NCBI RefSeq assembly: GCF_002086285.1
Contig: NZ_MVHU01000009.1
Coordinates: 1-64,000, forward strand
Length of the DNA stretch: 64,000 nucleotides
DNA from: Mycolicibacter kumamotonensis
GTDB taxonomy: Bacteria; Actinomycetota; Actinomycetes; Mycobacteriales; Mycobacteriaceae
Direction: 5' to 3'
Part shown: positions 18,719 to 29,002 of the stretch, one piece after another
Position numbering within the stretch: position 1 is the first letter of the stretch
Layout of the letters: every line of letters begins with the position of its first letter
The notes under the pieces: model-generated
What the model was told of the DNA's origin: nothing
Seen by the model: the letters and a program-made list of their open reading frames with translations, nothing else
Databases searched by the model: none
Position numbers and translations under genes: made by a program

Positions 18719-20833
18719 ATGGCTCGTCACCGCAGCAAGCTCGTGGGCAACACGGTCGTGGGGGCCCTCGCCTGCATGTCCCTGGTCGTGCCCTCCGCCC
18801 CCACGGCGCACGCCGACTTCGACGACGTGATGGACGAGCTGTTCACGCCGTTTCTGACCGCCGCGGGCGCCGTCGACGGCGAGGCGCTGTTCAGTCCGGT
18901 CGCGTGGGAGGCATTCCTGGCCCCCGAGCACTGGGATACCGCATTCGCCGCGCTGGCCGAGCCGGGTCCGGCCGTGGAGTTCGACTTCTACACCGCGCTG
19001 CACAACGCCACCCAACAGTGGATCGACAGCCCGCTGGGCGGGCAGGTCAACGGCGTCATCAACCTGCTCTTCGGGTCGACCGTCATCGGAAACGGCGCCG
19101 ACGGCACCGAAGCCCATCCCGACGGCGGCCCCGGTGGCTGGCTGTTCGGCGACGGCGGAGCGGGCTGGGACAGCACCACCGATGGTGTCGCCGGGGGTCA
19201 TGGCGGCGCCGCCGGACTCTTCGGCGACGGCGGCGATGGCGGCCACGGGGGCACCGGGGCCGCCGGGGGTGACGGCGGCGCGGGCGGCTGGCTGATGGGC
19301 AACGGCGGCAACGGCGGCGACGCCGGAAACGGTGACACCGTCAGCGGTCTGCCGGCACTCGGCGGCGCCGGCGGAAACCCTGGACTGTGGGCCGGGGCCC
19401 ATGGCACGGCAGGACATTTCGGCACGCTCCCGGGCGGGATCACCGGAACGACGGCTCCCCCGGTCGAGGTGTCCAACGGCTGGCTCACCAACGGCGACGG
19501 CCAGGTGGTGATGCTGCGCGGTCTCAATCAGGTCTACAAGATCCCGCCCTACGAGCCGTCTGCCGACGGCTTCGGCGAGGACGACGCCGCGTTCCTGGCC
19601 GCCAACGGCTTCAACGCGGTGCGCCTGGGCATCATCTGGTCCGCGGTGGAACCGCAGCCCGGGGTCATCGACTACGACTATCTGGCGTCGATCCAGAACA
19701 CCGTGCAGATCCTGGCCCAGCACAAGATCGTCGCGATCCTGGACATGCACCAGGACCTCTACAACGAGGAGTTCGGCGGCGAAGGCGCTCCCGGCTGGGC
19801 GACCGACGGCGGTGGCCTGCCCAACCCCGACATGGGCTTCCCGGGCAACTACTTCCTCAACCCGGCGCAGAACCACGCCTGGGATGCGTTCTGGGGCAAT
19901 GCGAAAGCATCCGACGACGTTGGCCTGCTGAATTATTACGCGCAGACCTGGCAGGCCGTCGCCAACTACTTCAAGGGCGACCCCAACGTCGCCGGCTACG
20001 AGATCATGAACGAGCCGTGGGCGGGAACCAACTGGCTGGGCAGCCTGTTGGGCAACCCCTACTTCGAGAGCCAGCAACTGACCCCGTTCTACAACCAGAT
20101 CGACGCGGCGATCAGGTCCGTCGACCCGAACAAGACGGTGTTCTTCGAGCCCACCACACTCTTCGGCAGCCTGCCGGTGCCAACGCACCTGGGCACGGTG
20201 GACGACGAGAACTCGGTGTTCTCCTTCCACAGCTACTGCATCACGACGTCACTGTTCCCCGACCTCAGCTTCGGCTGCGACCTGAACGCCGACGTCGTAT
20301 TCGCCAACGCGGCCGATTACGCGCAGGCGCACAACATCCCGGCGTTGTTGACCGAGTTCGGCGCCACCAATACCATCCCGACCATCACCGCCAGCATGCA
20401 GGCCGCCAACAAGTATCTGTGGGGTTGGACCGAGTGGGCCTACACCGGCAACGACATCACCAGTGCGTCACCGAACGGCCAAGCCCTGGTGCTGGACCCC
20501 AGCCAGCCGCCCACCGGTGACAACGTCAACTTCGACAAGCTGGTCGCCCTGTCCGAGCCTTACCCGCAACTGATTTCGGGTACCCCGACGTCGCTGTCGT
20601 TCGACAACGGTGTCTTCTCGTTCAGCTACTCCACCGACCACGCCGATGGTTCCGGTGCCTTCGGCGCCGGTTCGCAGACCACCATCTCGGTGCCCACCGA
20701 TCAGTATCCGAACGGCTACACCGTGCACGTGACCGGCGGGCATGTGACGTCCGGGCCCAACGCGCCGGTGCTGATCATCAGCTCCGACGCCGGTGCAGCC
20801 ACGGTGAACGTGACGGTGACGGCGACGTCCTAG
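18719..20833 (+). CDS. Secreted endoglycoceramidase-like GH5 hydrolase with PGRS-like linker
   Basis: 704 residues. A signal peptide (LVGNTVVGALACMSLVVPSA, cleavage near AHA-DF) replaces the PE domain usual for PGRS proteins. Residues ~125-235 are GGx-rich (GGDGGHGG, GNGGNGGDAG). A GH5 domain follows: NGDGQVVMLRGLN, ILDMHQDLYNEEFGGEGAPG, the acid/base Glu in GYEIMNEPW (near residue 430) and the nucleophile Glu in LLTEFGATN (near 545). The block DMHQDLYNEEFGGEGAPGW and a C-terminal beta domain resemble endoglycoceramidases, which cleave the glycan from glycosphingolipids. An exported or surface role is likely. The 3' end overlaps the convergent FAH gene by 4 bases. Confidence 0.88.
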   Translation: MARHRSKLVGNTVVGALACMSLVVPSAPTAHADFDDVMDELFTPFLTAAGAVDGEALFSPVAWEAFLAPEHWDTAFAALAEPGPAVEFDFYTALHNATQQWIDSPLGGQVNGVINLLFGSTVIGNGADGTEAHPDGGPGGWLFGDGGAGWDSTTDGVAGGHGGAAGLFGDGGDGGHGGTGAAGGDGGAGGWLMGNGGNGGDAGNGDTVSGLPALGGAGGNPGLWAGAHGTAGHFGTLPGGITGTTAPPVEVSNGWLTNGDGQVVMLRGLNQVYKIPPYEPSADGFGEDDAAFLAANGFNAVRLGIIWSAVEPQPGVIDYDYLASIQNTVQILAQHKIVAILDMHQDLYNEEFGGEGAPGWATDGGGLPNPDMGFPGNYFLNPAQNHAWDAFWGNAKASDDVGLLNYYAQTWQAVANYFKGDPNVAGYEIMNEPWAGTNWLGSLLGNPYFESQQLTPFYNQIDAAIRSVDPNKTVFFEPTTLFGSLPVPTHLGTVDDENSVFSFHSYCITTSLFPDLSFGCDLNADVVFANAADYAQAHNIPALLTEFGATNTIPTITASMQAANKYLWGWTEWAYTGNDITSASPNGQALVLDPSQPPTGDNVNFDKLVALSEPYPQLISGTPTSLSFDNGVFSFSYSTDHADGSGAFGAGSQTTISVPTDQYPNGYTVHVTGGHVTSGPNAPVLIISSDAGAATVNVTVTATS

Positions 20834-21789
20834 TCGTCCCTGGGTCTAGGCCGCGGCGCCAGGGGCACCGGCGGGTCGCTGGCGCGCACGGTCTGGCGTA
20901 TCTCACCGAGGCCCTGCACCTGCAGGGTCACCACGTCGCCGTCACGCAGCCAGCCCGGAAACGATTGCGGCGCCTCGGGATCGAGGTGCTCGATCAGCGT
21001 GCAGGTGGGGACCGTGCCGGAGCCGAAGACGTCACCGGGTGTCAGCGGCACCCCGCGGGAGGCGTAGCTGATGATCTCGCCGAAGCTCCAGTCCATGGTG
21101 CCGGTCGAGCCGAGGCCGACGATCACGTCGTTGACGATCGCGGTGGCATGCAGGCTCAGCCTGCCGTCGCGGCGATAGGGCTCGAGTTCGTCGGGGGTGA
21201 CCAGATACGGCCCCAGGGTGACGCCGCTGTCCTTGCCTTTGCCCTGCCCGATGGCCAGCCGGCCCTCGTGGGCCTGTAGGTCGCGCGCGGACCAGTCGTT
21301 GAAGATGGTGTAGCCGATGATGGCCTGCTCCGCTTCGGCCACCGACAGGTCCGCCCCCGGCGTTCCGATGACGGCGGCCACCTCGAGTTCGAAGTCCTGA
21401 CAAGCGCTGCCCGGCGCTGCCGGAGCATCATCGTAGGGACCCAGAACCGTTGCCGGGCAGGCGAAGTAGAACGCCGGTATCTGATACCACACATCGTCGA
21501 GCACGCGGCTGCGACCGGTCGCGGCCAGGCAGTTGCGCATGTGGTCCAAGAAGCACAGGCTGTCGCGGATCGACGGAGGACGCGGAATCGGCGCCATCAG
21601 CGCCACCTGGTCGAGGCGTGCCGTCGCCGACGGCGCGGCGAGCGCCCGTTCCCCGGCGTCGCGCAGCCCGTCCGGGCCGAGCCCGATCAGCTCCAGCAGC
21701 GTCACTCCCGGGGCAGCGGCGTGGATCACCTCACCCTGCAGCACCCCGGTCCGTTCACCGTCCTCGCTTCGATAGGTCACCCACCGCAC
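20830..21789 (-). CDS. Fumarylacetoacetate hydrolase-family protein
   Basis: 319 residues. The FAH C-terminal domain is clear: metal-binding ExE in DFELEVAAVIG, FNDWSARDLQAHE, GKGKDSGVTLGPYL, and the end-of-domain GDVFGSGTVPTCTL. These enzymes hydrolyse or decarboxylate beta-diketo acids in aromatic degradation; the exact substrate is unknown. It lies 3 bases downstream of ligD on the same strand, so it is probably in the ligD transcript without an obvious functional tie. Confidence 0.9.
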   Translation of the reverse strand: MRWVTYRSEDGERTGVLQGEVIHAAAPGVTLLELIGLGPDGLRDAGERALAAPSATARLDQVALMAPIPRPPSIRDSLCFLDHMRNCLAATGRSRVLDDVWYQIPAFYFACPATVLGPYDDAPAAPGSACQDFELEVAAVIGTPGADLSVAEAEQAIIGYTIFNDWSARDLQAHEGRLAIGQGKGKDSGVTLGPYLVTPDELEPYRRDGRLSLHATAIVNDVIVGLGSTGTMDWSFGEIISYASRGVPLTPGDVFGSGTVPTCTLIEHLDPEAPQSFPGWLRDGDVVTLQVQGLGEIRQTVRASDPPVPLAPRPRPRDD

Positions 21790-21792
21790 CGA

Positions 21793-24081
21793 TCAATCCT
21801 CACTCACCACGTCGTCGGGCGTCTTATCGGGCCGCAGTCCGCGCCAGCTCGGTTGGCGCAGCCGGCCGTCGGCGGTGCGCTCGCTGTAGCGCACCTCCCC
21901 CACCAGGTCCGGTTGAACGAACGTGACGCCCTTGGCATCAGCGCGAGGCAGCGGCGCGTCGAACGGGGATTCATCGATGGGCGTCAGCTTCTTCTTCAGA
22001 GCAGCGAGCGCGCGGTCGGTGAAGCCGGTGCCGATCCGACCCACAAACCGCAGACCATCGGCATCGGGGACGCCCATCAGCAGCGACCCGATCCCCCCGC
22101 CCCGGGCTCCCTCGCCGGCCCGCCAGCCGCCGATCACGACCTCCTGGGTCCGCCAGTGCTTCTCCTTGACCCAGGCCGTCGACCGGCGCCCCGGCTGGTA
22201 GGGGGAGTTCCATTTCTTGGCCACCACTCCCTCCCAGCCCAGCCGGCGGGACTGTTCGAGCGCCTCGGAGCCGTCGGCGGCCAACAGATCCTTAACCACC
22301 AAACCGGTTCCCTGCGCGAGTGTTTCCAGCAGGCGGCGACGGTCCCGGTAGGCCGCGCGCAGCAGCGGACGGCCATCGAGGTAGAGCAGGTCGAAGGCCC
22401 AGAACTCGACCCGAGCCGAGCGGGCGCTGTTCTGCATCGCGGCGAAGCTGGGGACCCCGGCGCTGTCGAGCGCGACGACCTCCCCGTCCAACACGACATG
22501 GTGGTCGGCAAGGCCGGTGGCCAGCGTGCGCAGCTGCGGGTACTCGCCGGTGACGTCACGCCCGCTGCGGGAGCGCAACCGTACTCGCCCGTGTTCGGCG
22601 TCGACCAGCAGCCGGTGGCCGTCCCATTTGCCTTCGAAGGCCCAGGTGTCCGGGTCGAGTCGACTCACCGAGCCGTGGGTGGCCAGCATCGGTTTCAGAT
22701 CGGTGAACGCGAACGCCTGCTGGTCTTTCATCCGGTGCGCCAGCCATTGGTCGCCACCGGTCCGGATGAGCGCGTATCTGCCCGAGATCCGGTTACCGTT
22801 GAGGACGACGATCACCTCGCCCTTCTCGGCGGAGTCCTCGAACTTCTCGGTCACGTAGGTGCCCGAATCCCAGATGCGCACGGTTCCGGCGCCGTATTCG
22901 CCCTTGGGGATGGTGCCCTCGAAACTCCCGTACTCCAGCGGGTGGTCCTCGGTGCGCACCGCGAGGTGATTCACCGAGGGGGTGTCGGGCAGGTTCTTGG
23001 GCACCGCCCAGCTCACCAGCACACCGTCGCGCTCCAGCCGGAAGTCGTAGTGCAGCCGGCGGGCGTGATGCTCCTGGATGACGAAACTTTTGCCGCCGCC
23101 AGGTGCCGGGGCCCCAGCCGGGACCGGTTCGGGGGTCTTGGCCGCGTCACGTTTGGCTCGGTAGTGGCTGAGCCGGTCCGGTTTGCTCAGCGCAGGGTCC
23201 AGCCCGGCCAACAGATCGCCGTCGCGGGCGACGCGGGCCAGCACCTCGTCGTAGCGCAGCTGGCGCAGCTTCGGATCGTCCAGCTCCGCCCAGGTGCGCG
23301 GCGCCGCCACCGTCGGGTGTTCGCGGCCCCGCAGTGAATACGGCGCGATGGTGGTCTTGGCCGCGTTGTTCTGGCTCCAGTCCAAGAACACCTTGCCGGA
23401 CCGCAGCTTCTTGGCCATGGCGGCGGTCACCAGCTTCGGCATGGTGCTTTCGAGTTGTTGCGCAACACGTTTGGCCACCGCGACGGCACCGGCGCTGGCC
23501 ACCGGACGATCCAGCGGGGCGTAGAGGTGCAGGCCCTTGCCGCCGCTGGTGAGCGGGAACACCTCCAGGTCCAGTTGGGCCATCAGATCCCGGATCGCGC
23601 GTGCCACGTCGGCGAGTTGGCTCATCGTCACGCCCTCACCGGGGTCCAGGTCGAACACCAGCCGGGTGGATCGGCCGGGTTTGAGCACCTCGCCGCCGCG
23701 GGTCCATTCCGCCTCGAAGCGCCACTGCGGCACGTGCACTTCCAGCGCCGCCTGCTGGGCGATCCAGGCCAGACTGTCGGGGTCGTCGATGATCGGATAG
23801 GTGGTGGTGCCGGAGCGGTGCTGCACCGCGGCGCGGTGCAGCCAGGACGGTGCCGAGGACGCGAGTTGCTTTTCGAAGAAGGAGTCTTGCTCGACACCGT
23901 TGGGCCAGCGTTTGCGGGTGGCCGGGCGCCCGGCGATGTGCGGCAGCATCACCTCGGCGATGCGGGTGTAGTAGTCGAAGACCTCGCCTTTTGTGACGGC
24001 CTTGGAGGTGGCCGTTGCGGGGTAGAGCACCTTGTCGGCGTTGGTCAGTTTCACCCGCGTCGTGAACGGCTCGGCGGCCAT
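21793..24081 (-). CDS. ligD: ATP-dependent DNA ligase D (polymerase-phosphoesterase-ligase)
   Basis: 762 residues in the mycobacterial order. Polymerase/primase domain (1-300) with LVFDLDPGEGV catalytic Asps and LTSGGKGLHLY. Phosphoesterase (about 330-460) with QEHHARRLHYDFRLERDG. Ligase (about 480-762) with nucleotidyl Lys in FEGKWDGHRLL, LDGEVVALD, and EGVVAKKWNSPY. It fills and seals double-strand breaks in non-homologous end joining with Ku, whose gene is divergent 62 bases away. No domain is missing. Confidence 0.97.
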   Translation of the reverse strand: MAAEPFTTRVKLTNADKVLYPATATSKAVTKGEVFDYYTRIAEVMLPHIAGRPATRKRWPNGVEQDSFFEKQLASSAPSWLHRAAVQHRSGTTTYPIIDDPDSLAWIAQQAALEVHVPQWRFEAEWTRGGEVLKPGRSTRLVFDLDPGEGVTMSQLADVARAIRDLMAQLDLEVFPLTSGGKGLHLYAPLDRPVASAGAVAVAKRVAQQLESTMPKLVTAAMAKKLRSGKVFLDWSQNNAAKTTIAPYSLRGREHPTVAAPRTWAELDDPKLRQLRYDEVLARVARDGDLLAGLDPALSKPDRLSHYRAKRDAAKTPEPVPAGAPAPGGGKSFVIQEHHARRLHYDFRLERDGVLVSWAVPKNLPDTPSVNHLAVRTEDHPLEYGSFEGTIPKGEYGAGTVRIWDSGTYVTEKFEDSAEKGEVIVVLNGNRISGRYALIRTGGDQWLAHRMKDQQAFAFTDLKPMLATHGSVSRLDPDTWAFEGKWDGHRLLVDAEHGRVRLRSRSGRDVTGEYPQLRTLATGLADHHVVLDGEVVALDSAGVPSFAAMQNSARSARVEFWAFDLLYLDGRPLLRAAYRDRRRLLETLAQGTGLVVKDLLAADGSEALEQSRRLGWEGVVAKKWNSPYQPGRRSTAWVKEKHWRTQEVVIGGWRAGEGARGGGIGSLLMGVPDADGLRFVGRIGTGFTDRALAALKKKLTPIDESPFDAPLPRADAKGVTFVQPDLVGEVRYSERTADGRLRQPSWRGLRPDKTPDDVVSED

Positions 24082-24143
24082 GTAGCCAACTTACGTCGCG
24101 CCAAAGCAGGTTATCGGCACATCCGGGTGGGCATACTGGCCTC

Positions 24144-25034
24144 ATGCGTTCCATCTGGAAGGGTTCGATCGCATTCGGTCTGGTCAACGTCCCGGTGAAG
24201 GTCTACAGCGCCACCGAGGACCACGACATCAAGTTCCGTCAGGTGCATGCCAAGGACAACGGCCGAATCCGCTATCGGCGGGTGTGCGAAGAATGCGGCG
24301 AAGTCGTCGACTACGCCGACATCGCGCGGGCGTATGAGTCCGACGACGGCCGAATGGTGGTGATCACCGACGACGACCTGGCGAATCTTCCCGAGGAGCG
24401 CGACCATGAGATCGCGGTGCTCGAGTTCGTCCCGGCCAGTGATCTGGACCCGATGCTCTATGACCGCTCGTATTTTCTGGAGCCGGCGACGAAATCGATC
24501 AAATCCTATGTGCTGCTGGCCAAGACACTGGCCGAGACCGACCGGGTGGCGATCGTGCATTTCACCCTGCGCAACAAGACCCGGCTGGCGGCCTTGCGGG
24601 TCAAGGACTTCTCCAAACGTGAAGTGATGATGGTGCACACCTTGTTGTGGCCGGACGAGATCCGCGATCCGGACTTCCCGGCGCTGGACACCAAGGTAGA
24701 GATCAAGCCCGCCGAGCTGAAGATGGCCGGGCAAGTGGTGGAGTCGATGGCCGACGACTTCGATCCCGACCGCTACCACGACAGCTACACCGAACAGCTG
24801 CACGAGTTGATCGAGGCCAAACTCGAAGGCGACGAGGCATTCGTCCCCGAGGAGCGGCCCGCCGAACTGGACACCACCGAAGACGTCTCCGACCTGCTGG
24901 CCAAGCTGGAGGCCAGTGTGCAGAAGCGTTCGACCGCCAAGAAGGCGCCGGCCAAGAAGGCGTCCGCTAAGAAGGCTCCGGCAAAGAAGGCTCCGGCAAA
25001 GAAGGCTCCGGCGAAGAAGGCAGCGGCGAAGTAG
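24144..25034 (+). CDS. ku: Non-homologous end-joining protein Ku
   Basis: 296 residues. The core begins [23 protein letters not shown] and includes [21 protein letters not shown] and [12 protein letters not shown], the usual bacterial Ku fold that rings DNA ends and recruits LigD. It ends in a Lys/Ala/Pro tail built from AKKAP repeats, longer than I recall for the 273-residue M. tuberculosis protein. Such tails bind DNA. The 3' 68 bases overlap the convergent mmpL gene. Confidence 0.97.
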   Translation: MRSIWKGSIAFGLVNVPVKVYSATEDHDIKFRQVHAKDNGRIRYRRVCEECGEVVDYADIARAYESDDGRMVVITDDDLANLPEERDHEIAVLEFVPASDLDPMLYDRSYFLEPATKSIKSYVLLAKTLAETDRVAIVHFTLRNKTRLAALRVKDFSKREVMMVHTLLWPDEIRDPDFPALDTKVEIKPAELKMAGQVVESMADDFDPDRYHDSYTEQLHELIEAKLEGDEAFVPEERPAELDTTEDVSDLLAKLEASVQKRSTAKKAPAKKASAKKAPAKKAPAKKAPAKKAAAK

Positions 25035-27849
25035 CGCCGGCAGCCGCCACCGCGGGCCGCTGGCGCACCCGTTGCGGCCACCAGAACCAGCGCCCGAGCA
25101 GCGCGGCGATGCTCGGTGTCATGAACGACCGCACGATCAACGTGTCGAACAGCAGGCCCAGCGCGATGGTGGTCCCGATTTGGCCCAGGATCCGCAGGTC
25201 ACTGAAGATGAACGACGCCATGGTGGCGGCGAACACCAGCCCGGCCGCGGTCACCACCGACCCGGTCCCGCCCATCGCCCGGATGATGCCGGTGTTCAAG
25301 CCGGCGCCGATCTCTTCTTTGAACCGCGAGATCAGCAGCAGGTTGTAGTCCGAGCCCACGGCCAGCAGCAGGATGACGGCCAGGGCCAGCACGATCCAGT
25401 ACAGGTGAATGCCGAACAGGTACTGCCACACCAGCACCGACAGCCCGAACGAGGCGCCCAGCGACAAGGCGACGGTGCCCACGATGACGATCGCCGCGAC
25501 CAGGCTTCGGGTGATGATCATCATGATCAGCAGGATCAGGCTCAGCGCGGCGATCCCGGCGATCAGCAGGTCATACTTCGCCGCGTCGGCGATGTCCTTG
25601 TAGGTGGAGGCGGTGCCGGCCAGATAAATGTGCGAGCCCTGCAGCGGGGTTCCCTTGACGGCCTCCTTGGCGGCGTCGCGGATCTTGTCGATGTGCGCTA
25701 TGCCTTCCGGGGTGGCCGGGTCACCCTCGTGGGTGATGATCATCTGCGCGGCTTTGCCGTCCGGCGACAAGAACAGCTTCATCCCGCGTTTGAACTCCGG
25801 GTTGTTGAACGCCTCGGGCGGCAGATAGAAGGAGTCGTCGTTCTTGGCTTCGTCGAAGGCCTGTCCCATGGCGGCCGGGTCGTCGTTGGCGGCCGCAGAC
25901 TGATCGCTGATGCCGGAATTGGTGGCGTAGTTGTTCAACGCCAGATCGCGGTTGACCTGCTGGCTTTCGATCTGAGACGGGATCAGGCCGACCAGTTGGG
26001 GTTGCAGCGCATCGAGGCGGTCCAACGTGGCCGTCAGTTGCTCGAACTTCTCGCTGAGCTGATCGACACCGTCCTGCAGGTCGAACACCGACCGCAGTGC
26101 CCAGCAGGCGGGAATATCGAAGCAGTGCGGCTCCCAGTAGAAATAGCTCCGCATGGGCCGGAAGAAGTCGTCGAAGTTCGCGATCTTATCCCGCAGGTCG
26201 TTCATCAGCTCGATGGTGTCGTGAAAGCTTTGGGTCTCGGCGTGTGTGGCGTCGGCCAGCTGCTGCTGCAGTGCGTATTGCTGTTCCAGGGTGTGGATCG
26301 ACTTCTCGGCTTCGGCGGCCTGCGTGAGCAGATCGGCCGCCCGGTCCATCTGGTATTTCAGGTTCTGGGTCTGCGCGACGCTGCCCTGGCCGACCGCGAA
26401 CGGTATCGAGGTGTGTTTGAGCGGCGTACCCAGCGGCCGCGTTATCGATTGCACCTTGGCGATACCCGGGGTGTGGAACACCGCCTTGGCGACGCGTTCC
26501 AAGACCAGGAAGGACGCCGGATTGCGCAGGTCATGATCCGACTCGATCATCAGCAGTTCCGGGTTCAGCCGGGCTTGCGAGAAGTGCCGCTCGGCGGCCG
26601 CGTAGCCGATGTTGGCCGGGGCCCGGGCGGGCATGTACTCACGGGCGTCGTAGCTGGTCTTGTAGCCCGACAGGGCGAGCAACCCGATCAGGGCGACCCC
26701 GCACGCCACCACCAGAATGGGCCCGGGCCAACGGACGATGGCGGTGCCGATCCGGCGCCAGCCGCGGGTACGCATGGCCCGCGTGGGTTCGAAACGGCCG
26801 AAGCGACTGCCCACCGTGAGCACGGCCGATGTGAGGGTGAGCGCGGCGATCAGTGCCACGAAGATGCCGATCGCCGCGGGTACCCCCAGGGTGCGGAAGT
26901 ACGGCAGCCGGGTGAAACTCAGGCAGAACACGGCCCCGGCGATCGTCAGGCCCGAGCCCAGCACGACATGCGCGGTGCCTCGGTACATGGTGTAGAAAGC
27001 GGTCTCCGGATCCTCGCCGGCGGCGCGCGCCTCCTGATAGCGGCTGATGAGGAAGATCGCGTAATCGGTCCCCGCGGCGATCGCCAGCAGGGTCAGCAGA
27101 TTCGTTGAGTACGTTGATAATCCGATAATCTCGCGGTAGCCCAGGAACGCGACGAAGCCACGAGCGGCGGCCATTTCGATGGCGACGGTCAACAGCGCCA
27201 GCGCGGTGGTGGCGACCGAACGGTAGACGGCGAACAGCATGACCGCGATCACCAGGAAGGTGATCGCGGTGACCTTGTTGGTGCCTTCACTGCCCACCGA
27301 GAACTGGTCGGCGACCAGCGGTGCCGCACCGGTGACATAGGCGTGGACGCCGGGGGGCGCGGGCGTGCGCTCGACGATGTCGCGAACGGCGGCGACGGAC
27401 TCGTTGGCCAAGGTCTCGCCCTGGCTGCCGGCCAGAAACACTTGTGCCAGTGCCGCTTTGCCGTCGTTGCTCTGCGAGCCGGCAGCGGTCAGCGGATCGC
27501 CCCAGAAGTTCTGGATGTGTTGGACGTGTCGGGTGTCGCGCGCGAGCTCGGCGATCAGGGTGTCGTAGAAGCGGTGCGCCTCGTCGCCGAGCGGCTGGTC
27601 GCCTTCGATGACGATCATCGCGGCGCTGTCGGTGTCGTACTGCTGGAACACTTTTCCGATGCGCTTGGCCGCCTGATACGACGGCGCGTCCGGGGAGCTC
27701 ATCCCCACGTTGTGGGCTTCGGCCACCACCTCTAGTTGCGGGACGAGACTGTTCGTCACCGCGGCGAGCGCCACCCAGAACAGCACGATCGGAACCGCGA
27801 ACCGGCGGATGGTGCGCGGCCAGAAGGGTCGGCGGCCGTCCTCGCTCAT
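24967..27849 (-). CDS. MmpL-family RND transporter
   Basis: 960 residues. An N-terminal helix ([17 protein letters not shown]), a large periplasmic domain, and two sets of helices with the paired family motifs [15 protein letters not shown] and [14 protein letters not shown] show a standard MmpL. A second periplasmic domain with a coiled stretch lies around residues 440-640. These pumps export lipids, siderophores or drugs with an MmpS partner; the substrate is not evident. The C-terminal tail [17 protein letters not shown] is encoded opposite the ku lysine repeats. Start ATG overlaps the mmpS stop (ATGA). Confidence 0.95.
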   Translation of the reverse strand: MSEDGRRPFWPRTIRRFAVPIVLFWVALAAVTNSLVPQLEVVAEAHNVGMSSPDAPSYQAAKRIGKVFQQYDTDSAAMIVIEGDQPLGDEAHRFYDTLIAELARDTRHVQHIQNFWGDPLTAAGSQSNDGKAALAQVFLAGSQGETLANESVAAVRDIVERTPAPPGVHAYVTGAAPLVADQFSVGSEGTNKVTAITFLVIAVMLFAVYRSVATTALALLTVAIEMAAARGFVAFLGYREIIGLSTYSTNLLTLLAIAAGTDYAIFLISRYQEARAAGEDPETAFYTMYRGTAHVVLGSGLTIAGAVFCLSFTRLPYFRTLGVPAAIGIFVALIAALTLTSAVLTVGSRFGRFEPTRAMRTRGWRRIGTAIVRWPGPILVVACGVALIGLLALSGYKTSYDAREYMPARAPANIGYAAAERHFSQARLNPELLMIESDHDLRNPASFLVLERVAKAVFHTPGIAKVQSITRPLGTPLKHTSIPFAVGQGSVAQTQNLKYQMDRAADLLTQAAEAEKSIHTLEQQYALQQQLADATHAETQSFHDTIELMNDLRDKIANFDDFFRPMRSYFYWEPHCFDIPACWALRSVFDLQDGVDQLSEKFEQLTATLDRLDALQPQLVGLIPSQIESQQVNRDLALNNYATNSGISDQSAAANDDPAAMGQAFDEAKNDDSFYLPPEAFNNPEFKRGMKLFLSPDGKAAQMIITHEGDPATPEGIAHIDKIRDAAKEAVKGTPLQGSHIYLAGTASTYKDIADAAKYDLLIAGIAALSLILLIMMIITRSLVAAIVIVGTVALSLGASFGLSVLVWQYLFGIHLYWIVLALAVILLLAVGSDYNLLLISRFKEEIGAGLNTGIIRAMGGTGSVVTAAGLVFAATMASFIFSDLRILGQIGTTIALGLLFDTLIVRSFMTPSIAALLGRWFWWPQRVRQRPAVAAAGATSPLPSSPEPSLPEPSLPEPS
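24975..25019 (+). repeat. Three tandem 15-base units in the ku 3' end
   Basis: GCTCCGGCAAAGAAG is repeated at 24975 and 24990, and with one change at 25005. Each unit encodes APAKK in Ku. More degenerate units precede it from about 24942. Copy number could vary by slippage. Confidence 0.8.
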
Positions 27850-28292
27850 CCGGACTTGTCCAAGCAGAAGGTGTAGGCGCTCATGGTGTCGACGATCCTT
27901 TCGTCTTTGAGCTCACCATCGATGAAGATGCGGCAGCCGAGCATGCTTCCGTTGCCCTGCGCTCGCAGGTCGGCGATCACGGCCGGTTCGGTCGTCGTCT
28001 CCTGGTATCTCCAGGGCAGCGGGGCGTCGATGACCTGCTGTGGCGCGGCGTTGACATCGAGGTAGTTGATGGTGGCGGTGGCTCCCGGCGCGCCGAAGAC
28101 CTCGTAGACGACGTTTTTGGGGTTGAACGGGACGATTTCCTCCCCCGAGTCGCTGCTGGTCGACGTGGTGTCGCCCGAGCCGAAGATGCCGTGCAACCGA
28201 TAGACGCAGAACGCCGCAACGGCGACCACCACCACGGCGACGATGACCATCCACCCCCGCCGGACCAGGCCGGAAAGTGACGGACTGCGCAC
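27846..28292 (-). CDS. MmpS-family membrane accessory protein
   Basis: 148 residues from a GTG start: one N-terminal transmembrane helix ([17 protein letters not shown]), then a beta-rich extracytoplasmic domain with [19 protein letters not shown] and a pair of Cys ([15 protein letters not shown]). Typical MmpS partner of MmpL. An upstream in-frame ATG at 28328 would place the palindromic operator inside the gene, so GTG 28292 is preferred. Translationally coupled to mmpL. Confidence 0.88.
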   Translation of the reverse strand: MRSPSLSGLVRRGWMVIVAVVVVAVAAFCVYRLHGIFGSGDTTSTSSDSGEEIVPFNPKNVVYEVFGAPGATATINYLDVNAAPQQVIDAPLPWRYQETTTEPAVIADLRAQGNGSMLGCRIFIDGELKDERIVDTMSAYTFCLDKSG

Positions 28293-28300
28293 CGGCCAAG

Positions 28301-28321
28301 CGTACGGTACGGAACCGTACG
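28301..28321. promoter_or_regulatory. Palindromic operator between tetR and mmpS
   Basis: CGTACGG (28301-28307) and CCGTACG (28315-28321) are perfect 7-base arms around TACGGAA. The site lies 8 bases before the mmpS GTG and 40 bases after the tetR stop, where the TetR protein would be expected to block mmpSL transcription. Confidence 0.55.
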
Positions 28322-28361
28322 GCTTCAATGGCCCGGCGGTGATGATTTCGGGCTGGGGGCG

Positions 28362-28967
28362 TCAGCGCGCGCCGCGGGTGAGGCCCGGAAGCACCACTTG
28401 GTCGACGAGATCCGCCACGGTGCGCGCCGTGGTCTCCCGGCCGGACACCAGGGAGCGGAAGATGAGATACCCGGGCAGGACGTCCCACAGGTCGTCGTTG
28501 ATGGCGGCGGCATCGATCTCACCGCGGTCCACGGCCTGCCCCAGGATGTGGAGCATCAGCGCCTTGCGCTGATCGATGAACTGGTGCTGCATCGCGTCGT
28601 TGAGTGCGGGGTTTCGCGACACTTCCACCAGCACGGCGCGGATGGTGCCCGCATGCCGGGCGGTCTGTTCGCAGATCAGCTCGCCCAGCCGCACCAGGTC
28701 GCCGCGCAGGGTGCCGGTGTCGGGTGGGACGGCGACCTGGCGGATGCCTTCGGTGAATGCGGCCAGCACCAGTTCAGCCTTGGACGGCCAACGCCGGTAG
28801 ACCGTGGCCTTGCTGGCGCGCGCGGTGGCCGCAACCGCGTCGACCGTCAGCCGGTCGTAGCCGTTCTCCTGCAACAGTTGCAAGGTTACGTCCAACAGCT
28901 CGGCTTCACGCGGCGACCACGTCGAGGTGCCGGCAAGGTCGACGTTCTGACTCACGGCATCAACCAT
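28362..28967 (-). CDS. TetR-family transcriptional regulator
   Basis: 201 residues. N-terminal helix-turn-helix: LLDVTLQLLQENGYDRLTVDAVAATARASKATVYRRWPSK spans residues ~24-63. The C-terminal ligand domain resembles the TetR_C_11 group. Upstream of and co-oriented with mmpS-mmpL, with a palindrome in the gap, so it is probably the local repressor of the efflux operon. Confidence 0.92.
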   Translation of the reverse strand: MVDAVSQNVDLAGTSTWSPREAELLDVTLQLLQENGYDRLTVDAVAATARASKATVYRRWPSKAELVLAAFTEGIRQVAVPPDTGTLRGDLVRLGELICEQTARHAGTIRAVLVEVSRNPALNDAMQHQFIDQRKALMLHILGQAVDRGEIDAAAINDDLWDVLPGYLIFRSLVSGRETTARTVADLVDQVVLPGLTRGAR

Positions 28968-29002
28968 AGAGCGCCGCCGGCAAAGTCTGCGCTCGATCCT
29001 GG

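Noticed and set aside
19100-19430. Possible CRISPR or tandem DNA repeat in the GH5 gene
   Set aside because: The periodicity is the GGx codon pattern of a PGRS-like protein segment, with no constant repeat and spacer.
21541-23337. Long plus-strand frame opposite ligD and the FAH gene
   Set aside because: Antisense shadow of two well-defined genes.
24916-27108. Very long open frame antisense to mmpL
   Set aside because: High-GC DNA leaves long shadow frames. Its product is rich in Gly/Arg/His, has no domain, and the opposite frame is a clear MmpL.
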